From: Sphingobacteriia bacterium
GTDB lineage: Bacteria; Bacteroidota; Bacteroidia; NS11-12g; UBA955
Reading direction: 5' to 3'
Length of the DNA: 25,589 nt
Assembly: GCA_021151535.1 (NCBI GenBank)
Contig: JAGKXC010000021.1
Coordinates: 1-25,589, forward strand
Shown here: positions 1-8,189 of the stretch, in pieces
Layout of the letters: each line of letters starts with the position of its first letter
Position numbering within the stretch: position 1 is the stretch's first letter
Notes under the pieces: model-generated
Databases searched by the model: none
What the model saw: only the letters and a program-made list of their open reading frames with translations
What the model was told of the DNA's origin: nothing
Program-made: the position numbers and the translations under genes

Positions 1-609
1 GGCAGCAATTCAGCAAAAAAGAAAGGCTCCATCATGGAAACTGTGCTGAAAAAAGAATTAAAAAAGGCAAAGAATGTTTCTGTTCATACCTATAAAAATG
101 GTGTTTTTACCCCTGCATTGCCAAAAAGAAGAGATAGTTTAATATTATCTGTTTGCAGTGAAGACATTAAATTACGAATTCCCATCAGCAAAGAAATTGA
201 ATCTACAGAATTTAATCATTCTTATATAATAGGCGATATTTCTTGGTTTGAAGATTCACGTTTTTATACCAGCCAAAACCAATACAACTGCTTGTATCCT
301 ACCATAAATTACGTAGACATTATTGATTCCTGTAGCATTGATTTTGCGCAACGTTTTTACAAGAAAAACTTATCTGAGCCCAGTAAATTCGCCTATATCG
401 GCTACGACCAAGCCAAATTTTTATTGAATAATTTCTTGTTATATAATAAACATTTGGAAGTTGCAGAAAAACCCCGAATTGAATATGGTTTGATCAACAA
501 TTTTTCATTATCTAAATCTTTATTAAAATCCGACGATGCTACATGGATTAATGCAGCGGTGCGATTGGTAAGGATCGACAATAACATGTCGGAATTATTT
601 AAACCTTAA
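1..609 (+). CDS. Periplasmic-binding-protein-like (type 1 fold) C-terminal part, 5' truncated by window edge
   Basis: The reading frame is open from base 1 (G-S-N-S-A-K-K-K before the first ATG at base 34), so this is most likely the 3' end of a longer gene and the ATG is probably internal. The visible part resembles the C-terminal half of the type 1 periplasmic-binding fold found in Bacteroidota proteins annotated as amino-acid ABC transporter substrate-binding or LysM-plus-binding-fold proteins. It has a strand-like YIIGDISWF segment, an aromatic-rich NYVDIIDS segment, then a FAQRFYKK...PSKFAYIGYD segment, where the GYD and the helix after it are typical. No signal peptide or LysM is visible, but both would lie upstream of the window. 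The assignment comes from the pattern of short motifs, not from catalytic residues. The ligand is unknown, and envelope structural rather than transport roles are possible. Confidence 0.5.
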   Translation, partial: GSNSAKKKGSIMETVLKKELKKAKNVSVHTYKNGVFTPALPKRRDSLILSVCSEDIKLRIPISKEIESTEFNHSYIIGDISWFEDSRFYTSQNQYNCLYPTINYVDIIDSCSIDFAQRFYKKNLSEPSKFAYIGYDQAKFLLNNFLLYNKHLEVAEKPRIEYGLINNFSLSKSLLKSDDATWINAAVRLVRIDNNMSELFKP

Positions 610-627
610 TTCAACTTCATTAAACCA

Positions 628-643
628 CTGCAAGTTATTGCAG
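628..643. repeat. Short perfect inverted repeat just before the methyltransferase start
   Basis: CTGCAA, a GTTA loop and TTGCAG form a perfect 6-bp stem ending 9 nt before the ATG at 653. An alternative TTG start (638) lies inside it. In RNA it could fold next to the ribosome landing site. It is short enough to be chance. Confidence 0.3.
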
Positions 644-652
644 ATCAACATT

Positions 653-1915
653 ATGTTACCCTACCCTTTTAAGAAAAACTGTTTACAAATTTTGCAGGAA
701 TACGATGGCAAAGTTCCATTTCATCAATACTTTAAAGTAATGGCTCAAAACCATAAAAACTGGGGAAGTAAAGACAGAAAGCGTTATAAGGCAGCGTGTT
801 ATGGTTTTTGGAAATGGTGTTCTAGGGAATTACTCAATAGTGAGGAATTATTTTTTCAATGGCTAGAAGAACATTTCGAGGCGGTCAATAAAGCAAACAA
901 TAGAGAAGCACATAATTCGGCTTTGGCAGACAGCGAATTGATGTCTGAAGAATCTATAGGTTATAATACTAATGAATCGTATCAGGAAACAACAAAATCA
1001 ATCACATCAATTCCTGGAATACATTGGCCTAATTGGAGCAGTGAAATTGAGGAACAACGGTGGTTAAAATGGTTTCGAAACGAAGCTCCCGTTTGGATCA
1101 AACGATTACATAACGACAAAAGTTTACAATCTGGAATTGATCATGGGGATTTAACTTTATTGGATACGAAAGGAGATGCACTTAGTTTTCAATCCAATAT
1201 CAATTTGGATTTTTGGGTTGAAAAGGGCGATATTTTGATTCAAGATTTCGGATCACAGCAATCCATGGAAATTACGGATTTGATGTTGGAATTAATGAAT
1301 CAAACAAAGGCTGAAAGTTCAGCAGACCAACACAGTTTACAAATTTTGGATTGTTGCAGTGGCGCAGGCGGAAAGGCATTAGGTTTAAGCGCTAATTTAT
1401 TAAGAAAATCTGTTGGTCAATCTGCCAATCCAGTTCGTTTTGAACTCACTTGCACGGATATTCGCAATTCTATTTTACATAATCTAAAAGAGCGTTTCAA
1501 GAAAACGGGACTGCCCTTACCAAAGACGCAAGTTATCAATTGGACAACCCCAGAAAATCAATGGATTACAGATTATATTGAATCATTTGATGCGGTAATT
1601 GCAGACATCCCCTGTTCTGGATCAGGAACATGGAGAAGAACCCCAGAGGAGGCACATTTCTTCGATACAATTCATTGGAAGGAATTCAATAATTCACAAA
1701 TTGATATTGTAAAAAATGCGAGTAAAATGGTAAAAATTGGTGGTTATTATTTGGTTTTAACTTGTTCCGTATTTGCGCAAGAGAACGAAATGTTAATTGA
1801 AAACTTTATTTACGGTGTTGAATCGAAATGGGAAATAAAGCAACAGGGATTCTGTGGTGGTGACGAGAACAATGCAGATTTTATTTATCGCACCATTCTA
1901 AAGAGAAAAGGTTAA
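653..1915 (+). CDS. NOL1/NOP2/Sun family RNA cytosine-C5 methyltransferase (RsmB-like)
   Basis: This is an S-adenosylmethionine-dependent RNA m5C methyltransferase of the RsmB/RsmF/NSUN family, and the substrate is probably rRNA. Residues 1-140 form a divergent helical N-terminus rich in Trp and basic residues. The Rossmann catalytic domain covers about 230-415. Its motif I is LDCCSGAGGKALGL (SAM binding), the acidic ribose-binding motif is CTDIR, motif IV is ADIPCSGSGTWRRTPE with Cys321, and motif VI is LTCSVF with Cys371. These two cysteines are the release and catalytic pair of the family. I prefer the ATG at 653 (MLPYPFKKN) over an in-frame TTG at 638, which lies in an inverted repeat. 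The gene starts 43 nt after the upstream gene and converges on fabH with a 10-nt gap. Which rRNA position it modifies cannot be read from the sequence. Confidence 0.85.
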   Translation: MLPYPFKKNCLQILQEYDGKVPFHQYFKVMAQNHKNWGSKDRKRYKAACYGFWKWCSRELLNSEELFFQWLEEHFEAVNKANNREAHNSALADSELMSEESIGYNTNESYQETTKSITSIPGIHWPNWSSEIEEQRWLKWFRNEAPVWIKRLHNDKSLQSGIDHGDLTLLDTKGDALSFQSNINLDFWVEKGDILIQDFGSQQSMEITDLMLELMNQTKAESSADQHSLQILDCCSGAGGKALGLSANLLRKSVGQSANPVRFELTCTDIRNSILHNLKERFKKTGLPLPKTQVINWTTPENQWITDYIESFDAVIADIPCSGSGTWRRTPEEAHFFDTIHWKEFNNSQIDIVKNASKMVKIGGYYLVLTCSVFAQENEMLIENFIYGVESKWEIKQQGFCGGDENNADFIYRTILKRKG

Positions 1916-1925
1916 TGAGCAGGTA

Positions 1926-2918
1926 TTAAGCTGGATCATAAGCCCATTTCACATAGATACTACCCCATGTAAAACCGCCACCGAAAGTTGAGAAAATAAG
2001 GTTATCGCCCTTTTTAAACTGTTTTTCAAAATCAAACAAACAGAGTGGTAAAGTTCCAGAAGTAGTATTACCGTATCGGTGTATATTTACTAAAACTTTA
2101 GATTTATCGAGACCCATGCGTTCTGCTGTGGCATCGATGATTCTCAAGTTAGCTTGGTGCGGTACTAACCAATTCACATCATCTGCAGTTAGGTTATTAC
2201 GCTGCATAATTTCGTAAGAAACATCAGCCATATTGGTAACGGCGAATTTAAAAACAGTTTTACCTTCTTGGTGAACGAAGTGTTGTTTATTGCGAATTGT
2301 TTCTTCAGAAGGAGGTAATAATGATCCTCCTGCAGGCTGATATAGCCATTCTCTTCCGCTACCATCAACTTTCAAAATTGAATCACAAATACCATAACCT
2401 TCTTCATTGGGTTCAAGCAATACACAACCAGCACCGTCACCAAAGATGATACAGGTATTTCTATCCGTATAATCAATGATAGCAGACATTTTATCTACAC
2501 CGATTACAACTACTTTTTTATAGGCACCCGATTGAATAAAACGTGATCCTGTTTCTAAAGAAAAAAGGAAGCCAGAACATGCTGCAGAAACGTCAAATCC
2601 CCAAGCGTTTTTTGCCCCAATTTTATCGGCCAAAACATTGGCTGTAGCTGGGAAAATATAATCACCTGTAACTGTACCTAGAATAATTACATCGATATCA
2701 AGGGGACTAATCCCTCTTTTTTCGAGCATAATTTTCACGGCTTCTGCGGCCATATCACTACTTGCCTTTCCTTTTTCCAAAATATGGCGTTCGTGTATTC
2801 CAGTTCTGGCACGAATCCATTCATCGGTGGTATCCACCATTTTCTCTAAATCGAAGTTGGTTAGGATATCTTTAGGAACATAACCGCCTACAGCGGTAAT
2901 AGCAGCTTGAATTTTCAT
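1926..2918 (-). CDS. fabH: 3-oxoacyl-[acyl-carrier-protein] synthase III (KAS III)
   Basis: FabH condenses acetyl-CoA (or a branched acyl-CoA primer) with malonyl-ACP and so starts type II fatty acid synthesis in the cytoplasm. The thiolase-fold protein has 330 residues, normal for FabH. The catalytic triad is visible: Cys114 in SAACSGFLFSL, His254 in VPHQANLRI, and Asn284 in GNTTSGTLP. The N-terminal TTDEWI.RTGI.ER block and the C-terminal FGGGFTWGS block are also typical. It is the last gene of the DUF177-rpmF-plsX-fabH operon, 3 nt after plsX. Primer preference (acetyl versus branched) cannot be deduced here. The 3' end converges on the methyltransferase with no obvious terminator hairpin between them. 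Confidence 0.97.
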   Translation of the reverse strand: MKIQAAITAVGGYVPKDILTNFDLEKMVDTTDEWIRARTGIHERHILEKGKASSDMAAEAVKIMLEKRGISPLDIDVIILGTVTGDYIFPATANVLADKIGAKNAWGFDVSAACSGFLFSLETGSRFIQSGAYKKVVVIGVDKMSAIIDYTDRNTCIIFGDGAGCVLLEPNEEGYGICDSILKVDGSGREWLYQPAGGSLLPPSEETIRNKQHFVHQEGKTVFKFAVTNMADVSYEIMQRNNLTADDVNWLVPHQANLRIIDATAERMGLDKSKVLVNIHRYGNTTSGTLPLCLFDFEKQFKKGDNLIFSTFGGGFTWGSIYVKWAYDPA

Positions 2919-2921
2919 AAC

Positions 2922-3887
2922 TTAAGAAACCGAGGATTGATTTTCAACAAATTTTTTCATGGCTTGTTGAATGCTCAGGGTAAGTTGAGAATCAACTGCC
3001 TGAACGGCTAATTCTACCATTTTAACAAAAGTTTCAGCTTTAGTAATACCATGCCCTACAATAACTGGTGCATTAACTCCCAAAACCAAACTACCTCCGT
3101 AGTGTTTAAAATTAAATTTATCAAGATATTCATCTTGAACGCCCCGTTTAGCCAAACGGTAATAAAATCCTTCACAAACCTTAATTACTACGTTACCTGT
3201 AAAACCATCACATACTATTACATCTGCATGATCACCGAAGATATCTCTACCTTCAACATTTCCAACAAAATTGATAGAATTGTTTTGAGCTAGCAATTGG
3301 TGAGTAGCTTTGGTTAACAAGTTACCTTTTTCACTTTCCTCTCCAATGTTTAACAATCCCACCTTGGGATTGTTATTTTTATACATCATAGAAGAAAGTA
3401 AACTTCCTAAGATTGCAAATTTTGATAAGTGTTCGGGCTTGCAATCTGCATTGGCTCCAACATCTAGAAGCAATCCAGGATTGCTATCAATTCGTGGGAT
3501 ACCTGTGTACAAGCAAGGCCGATCAAGTCCTTCTACAGTTTTTAAAAACTGTAGAGAACCAACCAACATAGCGCCGGTATTTCCAGCGCTAAGAAATGCG
3601 TCTATTTTGTGGGTTGCTAGATATTGAAATCCAACAGACAGACTAGATTGAGGCTTCGCAACCAGCGCTTTTACTGGATGTTCAGCCATTTCAATGACTT
3701 CAGGCGTATCAATGATAGTGAAAACACTAGCATCTATACCTTCAGCACCAGCGATCGACAAAATATCTTCTTTCCTTCCGAAGAGAACCAATTCTACAAC
3801 GGGGAATGCAGATTTTGCCAAACAAGCGCCCTTGACAGCTTCAAGCGGAGCATAATCGCCCCCCATCGCGTCAATTCCTACCTTCAT
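2922..3887 (-). CDS. plsX: Phosphate acyltransferase PlsX
   Basis: PlsX converts acyl-ACP and phosphate to acyl-phosphate, the donor for PlsY at the first step of phospholipid synthesis. It is a peripheral membrane or cytoplasmic enzyme. The 321-residue product begins with the family signature KVGIDAMGGDYAP. It also carries GNTGAML (about residue 102), LLLDVGANADC, LNIGEESEKG and VCDGFTGNVVIK, all conserved PlsX blocks. It sits between rpmF (2-nt gap) and fabH (3-nt gap). This arrangement is conserved across many bacteria and suggests co-regulation of phospholipid and fatty acid initiation. No anomaly is seen. Confidence 0.96.
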   Translation of the reverse strand: MKVGIDAMGGDYAPLEAVKGACLAKSAFPVVELVLFGRKEDILSIAGAEGIDASVFTIIDTPEVIEMAEHPVKALVAKPQSSLSVGFQYLATHKIDAFLSAGNTGAMLVGSLQFLKTVEGLDRPCLYTGIPRIDSNPGLLLDVGANADCKPEHLSKFAILGSLLSSMMYKNNNPKVGLLNIGEESEKGNLLTKATHQLLAQNNSINFVGNVEGRDIFGDHADVIVCDGFTGNVVIKVCEGFYYRLAKRGVQDEYLDKFNFKHYGGSLVLGVNAPVIVGHGITKAETFVKMVELAVQAVDSQLTLSIQQAMKKFVENQSSVS

Positions 3888-3889
3888 TT

Positions 3890-4075
3890 TTAGTTGTCGT
3901 TTCTACCTTTCATTACCTTTTGACCGCGGTACATACCAGTTTCTAGATTAACTCTATGAAACAGTGATACATCACCGGTAACAGGGTCAGCAATCATAGG
4001 ACGTACCTCGATTTTGTCGTGTGTTCTGCGCTTATCGCGACGAGTTTTTGATATTTTTCGCTTAGGATGTGCCAT
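3890..4075 (-). CDS. rpmF: 50S ribosomal protein L32, zinc-free form
   Basis: This small basic protein of 61 residues is a component of the large ribosomal subunit. The N-terminal MAHPKRKISKTRRDKRRTHD block is the classic L32 signature, followed by the C-terminal YRGQKV. It has no cysteine at all, whereas many L32 proteins carry a four-Cys zinc ribbon in the second half. Here that region reads PVTGDVSLFHRVN, so this is the 'C-minus' form. It lies between the DUF177 gene and plsX, as in many bacteria. A purine-rich TAAGGAA lies immediately before the ATG, too close to act as a standard Shine-Dalgarno. Confidence 0.95.
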   Translation of the reverse strand: MAHPKRKISKTRRDKRRTHDKIEVRPMIADPVTGDVSLFHRVNLETGMYRGQKVMKGRNDN

Positions 4076-4084
4076 TTCCTTAAA

Positions 4085-4663
4085 TTATTTCAATATGTCT
4101 TTAAGTTTTAACCAACGTTCGTCAATTTCACCATTATCTTCATCTGAGGAATCAGATGCGACTTGTTGAAGTTTTTCTAATTTTGATAACATTGCTTGAT
4201 CGCAAGGTTTAATATCCAAATCATCACAATTGCGAAGCATTGGAAGCGCTAACAAGGCCGATTCGTAAACTTGCTGAGCAATTGACAATTTAAAGTCACT
4301 CGCCCGCAAATAAACCAATTCGGTTTCTTGGTCTTCACTATCTTGAACTGTTTCTCCTTGCCCATCTAACTTTACGATTAAACGATATTTTGTTGTGATG
4401 GGAAATGGAATTGCCACTAAGCAACGGTCACAGATTTGCGATATTGAACCAGATATATGAAGCATCACATGCATCCAATTGCTGCTTTTATCTATATCAG
4501 CAACTATGGATAATGATGCATCTTTTACATCTTCATTACCAAACTCTTCAAAGAACTCCTTTCCTGCGTCAAAGTTTACCGTGTGTTTGCCGTCTTTCAA
4601 CTTCACAAACTCTATCGACAAATTATCGTTTTTCACAGGGGTGTTTATTAAAACGAACGGCAA
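4085..4663 (-). CDS. DUF177 / YceD family protein (large-subunit accumulation protein family)
   Basis: The product is a 192-residue cytoplasmic protein of the YceD/DUF177 family. Its members are nearly always encoded beside rpmF and are linked to 23S rRNA or L32 handling. Visible signs are the GKHTVNFDAGKEFFEEF N-terminal block, a CDRCL motif near residue 78 (the characteristic paired cysteines), and the acidic C-terminus ending in ERWLKLKDILK. The start is uncertain because no ATG is available. A TTG at 4663 gives 192 residues and a GTG at 4636 gives 183. The TTG lies only 5 nt after a -7-like box, so use of it would imply an almost leaderless message. It is the first gene of the operon with rpmF, plsX and fabH. 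The biochemical function is not established from the sequence. Confidence 0.82.
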   Translation of the reverse strand: MPFVLINTPVKNDNLSIEFVKLKDGKHTVNFDAGKEFFEEFGNEDVKDASLSIVADIDKSSNWMHVMLHISGSISQICDRCLVAIPFPITTKYRLIVKLDGQGETVQDSEDQETELVYLRASDFKLSIAQQVYESALLALPMLRNCDDLDIKPCDQAMLSKLEKLQQVASDSSDEDNGEIDERWLKLKDILK

Positions 4664-4668
4664 AAATA

Positions 4669-4701
4669 CGAAATTATACTCAACTTATCAAGTAATTCAA
4701 A
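4669..4701 (-). promoter_or_regulatory. Candidate Bacteroidota promoter for DUF177-rpmF-plsX-fabH
   Basis: On the minus strand a TTTG (4698-4701) is followed after 21 nt by TAATTTCG (4669-4676). This resembles TTTG-N19-TAnnTTTG with one mismatch and a slightly long spacer. It is the only candidate I see between this operon and the gldN terminator. Confidence 0.35.
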
Positions 4702-4748
4702 GTATTTAGGCATTTATTAGTAAAACATTCAATCTGAGTAAGATAAAA

Positions 4749-4776
4749 AAAAGAGGGCCTTTCAGGGCCCTCTTTT
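4749..4776 (-). terminator. Rho-independent terminator after gldN
   Basis: An 11-bp perfect stem, AAAAGAGGGCC paired with GGCCCTCTTTT around a 6-nt loop, begins 24 nt after the gldN stop. It is followed on the minus strand by a run of Ts. It closes the T9SS transcription unit and insulates it from the DUF177 operon promoter just downstream. Confidence 0.88.
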
Positions 4777-4800
4777 ATATGAAAAAAATATTGTTTTAGA

Positions 4801-5811
4801 TTAATACTCCCACAAATCGTGTTCCCAAATAAACATAGTGTTTTTGAATTCCTCTGCTCTCAACAAAGCAGCCAAACCATTCTGTTTGTAATCAGGTTGA
4901 TCATAAATATACTGATCATTCCATTCAGAAGTCTTAACAATATAGCTATCGAACATTCTGTGTAAGTTCATGTATTGATCCCAATTTAAACGCATAGCAT
5001 CGTTAGTGCGGTTAAATACTTCAGATTTTGCTAAAGTTGGTCTGCAATCATCCATTTTCAACCAATAGGGTTTACTTTGAACAACTAACCCACCCCCCTT
5101 ATCGATTTCACGAATTGGAGCAATTCCGATAATTATTGGCTTTAATTCACCATGCTTATAATCAAATACCCAATCTTCCATGATTTCGAATTTATTGATT
5201 TCTTCCCAAGTGAAATACACAGGAAAGGTTGAATCAACTAGATCGTCCGGATCTTCTGAACCTTCTCTTTGTTTAGAAACTGTTTTAATATCAGCAGTTA
5301 AACGAAGAATGTCTTCCGGAGTAATTACGAAATTGAACGAATCAGTTCTGTAAGCCTTTACCAATCCCTTTGTAGCCAAATCCCAAAAAATTTGACGTAC
5401 TGGTTGGCGAGGCCAAACCCAACATTTATTCATTTTCTGACGTGTATCAATTACTCTCCAAACTCTTTTACGATATTTGATATCCTCATTACGAAGATAA
5501 GGACGAGAGATAACGATACCTTGCATATTTTGAATGTTGGTATCTTGGTTTACATACTCAGGTTCATAGTGTGCCTTAGCTGGATCATCATAGTGTGTTC
5601 CGATTTCAGGAATCACAATATCTGCAGAACCAACGGGTGCTGGGGCACTTCCGCCCGCACCGGCACCAGAACCAGCTCCTGAGCCACTACCTGCTGCAGG
5701 AGCAGATCCACCAGAACCACCACTACCTTCACCGAAGCCAGGGAATCCTGGGAACTGAGCCTTTGCCGTAGCAACAGAACACAGAGCCAAAACGATCAAT
5801 ATTTTTTTCAT
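4801..5811 (-). CDS. gldN: Type IX secretion system periplasmic ring protein GldN/PorN
   Basis: GldN associates with the lipoprotein GldK to form the large periplasmic ring of the T9SS, needed for protein export and gliding. The 336-residue product has an N-terminal signal peptide (MKKILIVLALCSVATAKAQ). Next comes an FPGFPG turn and a roughly 35-residue Gly/Ser/Ala/Pro-rich linker. The conserved GldN domain follows, from about residue 75 to the end, with the block RVWRVIDTRQKMN. I chose the ATG at 5811 over an in-frame TTG three codons earlier, because translation then begins at the signal peptide. It is the last gene of the cluster, 11 nt after gldM and 24 nt before a strong terminator. The low-complexity linker is the only unusual part. 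Confidence 0.93.
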   Translation of the reverse strand: MKKILIVLALCSVATAKAQFPGFPGFGEGSGGSGGSAPAAGSGSGAGSGAGAGGSAPAPVGSADIVIPEIGTHYDDPAKAHYEPEYVNQDTNIQNMQGIVISRPYLRNEDIKYRKRVWRVIDTRQKMNKCWVWPRQPVRQIFWDLATKGLVKAYRTDSFNFVITPEDILRLTADIKTVSKQREGSEDPDDLVDSTFPVYFTWEEINKFEIMEDWVFDYKHGELKPIIIGIAPIREIDKGGGLVVQSKPYWLKMDDCRPTLAKSEVFNRTNDAMRLNWDQYMNLHRMFDSYIVKTSEWNDQYIYDQPDYKQNGLAALLRAEEFKNTMFIWEHDLWEY

Positions 5812-5822
5812 AGTTAACAATT

Positions 5823-7475
5823 TTACTTATCCAAAGTAGCTGATACGTTGTCCAAGAATTTAGGAACATTATCAGGACCAACTACTCTAATTTGTTCGAA
5901 GAAGATCTTATCGCCAGCTTTCAAACCACTCAAGTAACCTTGAATTGGACCTAAGCTTTTGCCGTTTACCATTTGTTCTTTGTAGCCGATAGTTCTACCG
6001 ATACAAGAGAATTTAAATGATACAACATTGTATTTAACACCATCATAAACAAAGTTCTCCAAAGGTGCAGTAGCTTCTGATTGAATTCTCAAACCAGACA
6101 AAGAAATATTTCCAGCGAAACCTATTCCACCTAATTTGAAAGTTGGCTTTGGTACGTTACGAATTTTAAATTTCTTTTCACCCATGCTTACAGTTCTGCC
6201 ATCAGGTAATTTTGCTTGAACCTTGATAATACACTCATTACCATTTCTAGTTGGCAACAAAGCGAAGTATTTACCAGCACCATTTGGTTTAAGGTTTACA
6301 CCACCACCTACTGCTTGAACCATTACGTTCTTAGGATCTACGCCACCCACAGAAATTGAGATAGGGTTAGGTAAACCAACATAGAATACGTTCAATTCAT
6401 CAGCAGAAATTGCAGCTTGAGGAGCGAAAACGCTGTATTCAGCTTCAGTTTCAATATTTTGGAATCCTCCACCACCTTTTGGTACTGCGATATTAACTTT
6501 ATACTTCTGACCTCCAGGAGTAGCGCTAGTAACTTTATATTTACCAACACCATCAACTACTTCAATTGGTCTACCATTAACAGTAATTGTCATTTGCTTG
6601 CGAGAATCATAAGCTGCCAACAAAATGTCTGCCTCATAAGTCTGGTTAGTTAAAACCGCACCAGTCTTAGCAGATACAACTGCGATAGTCTTGTCGAATT
6701 TGAAGTCAGTTGCGTTAACAGACTGAGCTAATAAAGTATTAATTTCCTTCTGTAAAGTACGAGCATCGTTTTCAACTTTGCTCAACATTACAAACACACC
6801 ACCTAATGGAGAATGCTCTAAGTACATGCTAACCCACTCAGGAATACCATTCGCATTTAACTTTTCTTCAGCATATAAAGTAGTCTTAGTACCAATTTTC
6901 TCAGCTTCAGCTTTCAAAAACTTCTTAGACTCTTCATCTTTACCCAAAGCTGGGTCGTTTGCTGCTTTATTCAAAACATTCAACATTTGGGTTCTGGTGT
7001 CGTTGATTAATTTCAACAAATCCTTACCATTTTTACCTTGATCTTTTACAACAAAGTAATTGGCGTGAACTTCCATGTTATCACCTTGAGTTAATTCAGG
7101 AACACCACCAGGTACCAAAATAGCCTCTGGCTCTTGCTTACGTCCAGTTTTAGGGTCTTTCCCGTCGCCAGTTAAAGTAAGCAAATCATTTTTGATAGTT
7201 CCCAATCGGTTTGCCAAAACATCTGCAATCGCTGCAACTTCTTCAGCATATTTCTTTGCTGCTTTTGCACCAGGATTTTCAGCATCCTTGCTCAAAGCTT
7301 GCAAAATTTGACCGTTAGCCTGAATAATATTAGAAGTAGACTTATCTAAAGAGTTCTCGATTAAGTTGAACGCTTTAATAATTTCTTTCGATACGTTTAA
7401 TGCCAAAAGAGCAGTTAACACGAGATACATCATGTTAATCATCTTTTGACGTGCTGACAATTTACCACCTGCCAT
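5823..7475 (-). CDS. gldM: Type IX secretion system inner-membrane motor protein GldM/PorM
   Basis: GldM spans the inner membrane once and projects a long dimeric periplasmic rod to the GldKN ring, passing on energy from the GldL motor. The 550-residue product has the typical N-terminus MAGGKLSARQKMINMMYL. A single membrane helix (about residues 15-35) follows, with a KEIIKAFNLIEN continuation. The remaining roughly 500 residues are the helical and Ig-like periplasmic domains, ending in the C-terminal FEQIRVVGPD block. It lies 48 nt after gldL and 11 nt before gldN. A good AAGGAG Shine-Dalgarno lies 8 nt before the ATG, unusual among the starts in this window. Confidence 0.95.
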   Translation of the reverse strand: MAGGKLSARQKMINMMYLVLTALLALNVSKEIIKAFNLIENSLDKSTSNIIQANGQILQALSKDAENPGAKAAKKYAEEVAAIADVLANRLGTIKNDLLTLTGDGKDPKTGRKQEPEAILVPGGVPELTQGDNMEVHANYFVVKDQGKNGKDLLKLINDTRTQMLNVLNKAANDPALGKDEESKKFLKAEAEKIGTKTTLYAEEKLNANGIPEWVSMYLEHSPLGGVFVMLSKVENDARTLQKEINTLLAQSVNATDFKFDKTIAVVSAKTGAVLTNQTYEADILLAAYDSRKQMTITVNGRPIEVVDGVGKYKVTSATPGGQKYKVNIAVPKGGGGFQNIETEAEYSVFAPQAAISADELNVFYVGLPNPISISVGGVDPKNVMVQAVGGGVNLKPNGAGKYFALLPTRNGNECIIKVQAKLPDGRTVSMGEKKFKIRNVPKPTFKLGGIGFAGNISLSGLRIQSEATAPLENFVYDGVKYNVVSFKFSCIGRTIGYKEQMVNGKSLGPIQGYLSGLKAGDKIFFEQIRVVGPDNVPKFLDNVSATLDK

Positions 7476-7483
7476 TGATTATT

Positions 7484-7489
7484 CTCCTT
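7484..7489 (-). promoter_or_regulatory. Strong Shine-Dalgarno upstream of gldM
   Basis: AAGGAG on the minus strand, 8 nt before the gldM ATG. Ribosomes of this phylum generally do not rely on Shine-Dalgarno pairing. Most other starts here (fabH, plsX, gldN, gldL, gldK, porP, topA, lipB, lemA) lack one, so this site stands out. Confidence 0.55.
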
Positions 7490-7523
7490 TTTAAATGTGG
7501 TATAAAATTAGATGCCCCAAGAA

Positions 7524-8183
7524 TTACTTGGTACCACCCATTGCTGTCAACATGTTACCGTAGATAGAGTTCAAGTTGCTCAAGTTGCGGTTCAACCTAG
7601 ACAATTCCTGATTGAACTCACTAGTAGCAACTTCAGTATTTGCTAAATTAGCCAAAGCTCCACTCAAACCTTGAGAGAAAGAACCCATAGAATCAGATAC
7701 CATAGCAGTACTGTCAGCGATATTTGACATATTCTTAGCAGCTTTATGAGCGCTATCAGCATACTCGTTAGTAGCTAAAGCAGCATTGGTTAAACTAGAC
7801 ATTTCAGAAACGTTAGTGCTCAAAGAAGTTAAGCTCTTTCCTAAGCTTTCAATCAACTCAGGTCCAATATTGGCTTGTGCCAACATAGAATCCAACTGTT
7901 GAGAAACACTTCCAGAAGCTTTCTTCTCTTTTTTTGTTGGTTCACCACCAGCCAATTCAGGATAAACCAAAGACCAATCTGGATCCATGTGAACTGGTTC
8001 GAAAGCAGAGATAATAAAGATTGCTGCCTCAGTCAATAGACCAACAGACAACATAATATCCGCACCTTTCAAGTGAAGAATTTTAAACAAAGCACCCACG
8101 ATTACTACCGCAGCACCGATACCGTACACAAAGTTCATGATTGTTTTGAACTTCTTTGATTCGAAAACACTGTTGTTACTCAT
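7524..8183 (-). CDS. gldL: Type IX secretion system proton-driven motor protein GldL/PorL
   Basis: GldL forms the inner-membrane pentamer that, with a GldM dimer, converts proton-motive force into work for T9SS and gliding. The 219-residue product has two N-terminal membrane helices. Helix 1 (about residues 14-37) holds Lys34. Helix 2 (about 41-61) holds the buried Glu52 in LLTEAAIFII, and FEP with Glu62 follows. Charged residues in these helices are known to be needed for motor function in this family. From about residue 90 the protein is a Ser/Asn/Leu-rich, probably coiled-coil cytoplasmic tail, with a clear heptad feel in SRLNRNLSNLNSIYGNML. It lies 101 nt after gldK, the longest gap within the unit, which holds a triplicated 9-mer. 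Confidence 0.94.
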   Translation of the reverse strand: MSNNSVFESKKFKTIMNFVYGIGAAVVIVGALFKILHLKGADIMLSVGLLTEAAIFIISAFEPVHMDPDWSLVYPELAGGEPTKKEKKASGSVSQQLDSMLAQANIGPELIESLGKSLTSLSTNVSEMSSLTNAALATNEYADSAHKAAKNMSNIADSTAMVSDSMGSFSQGLSGALANLANTEVATSEFNQELSRLNRNLSNLNSIYGNMLTAMGGTK

Positions 8184-8189
8184 AATGTA

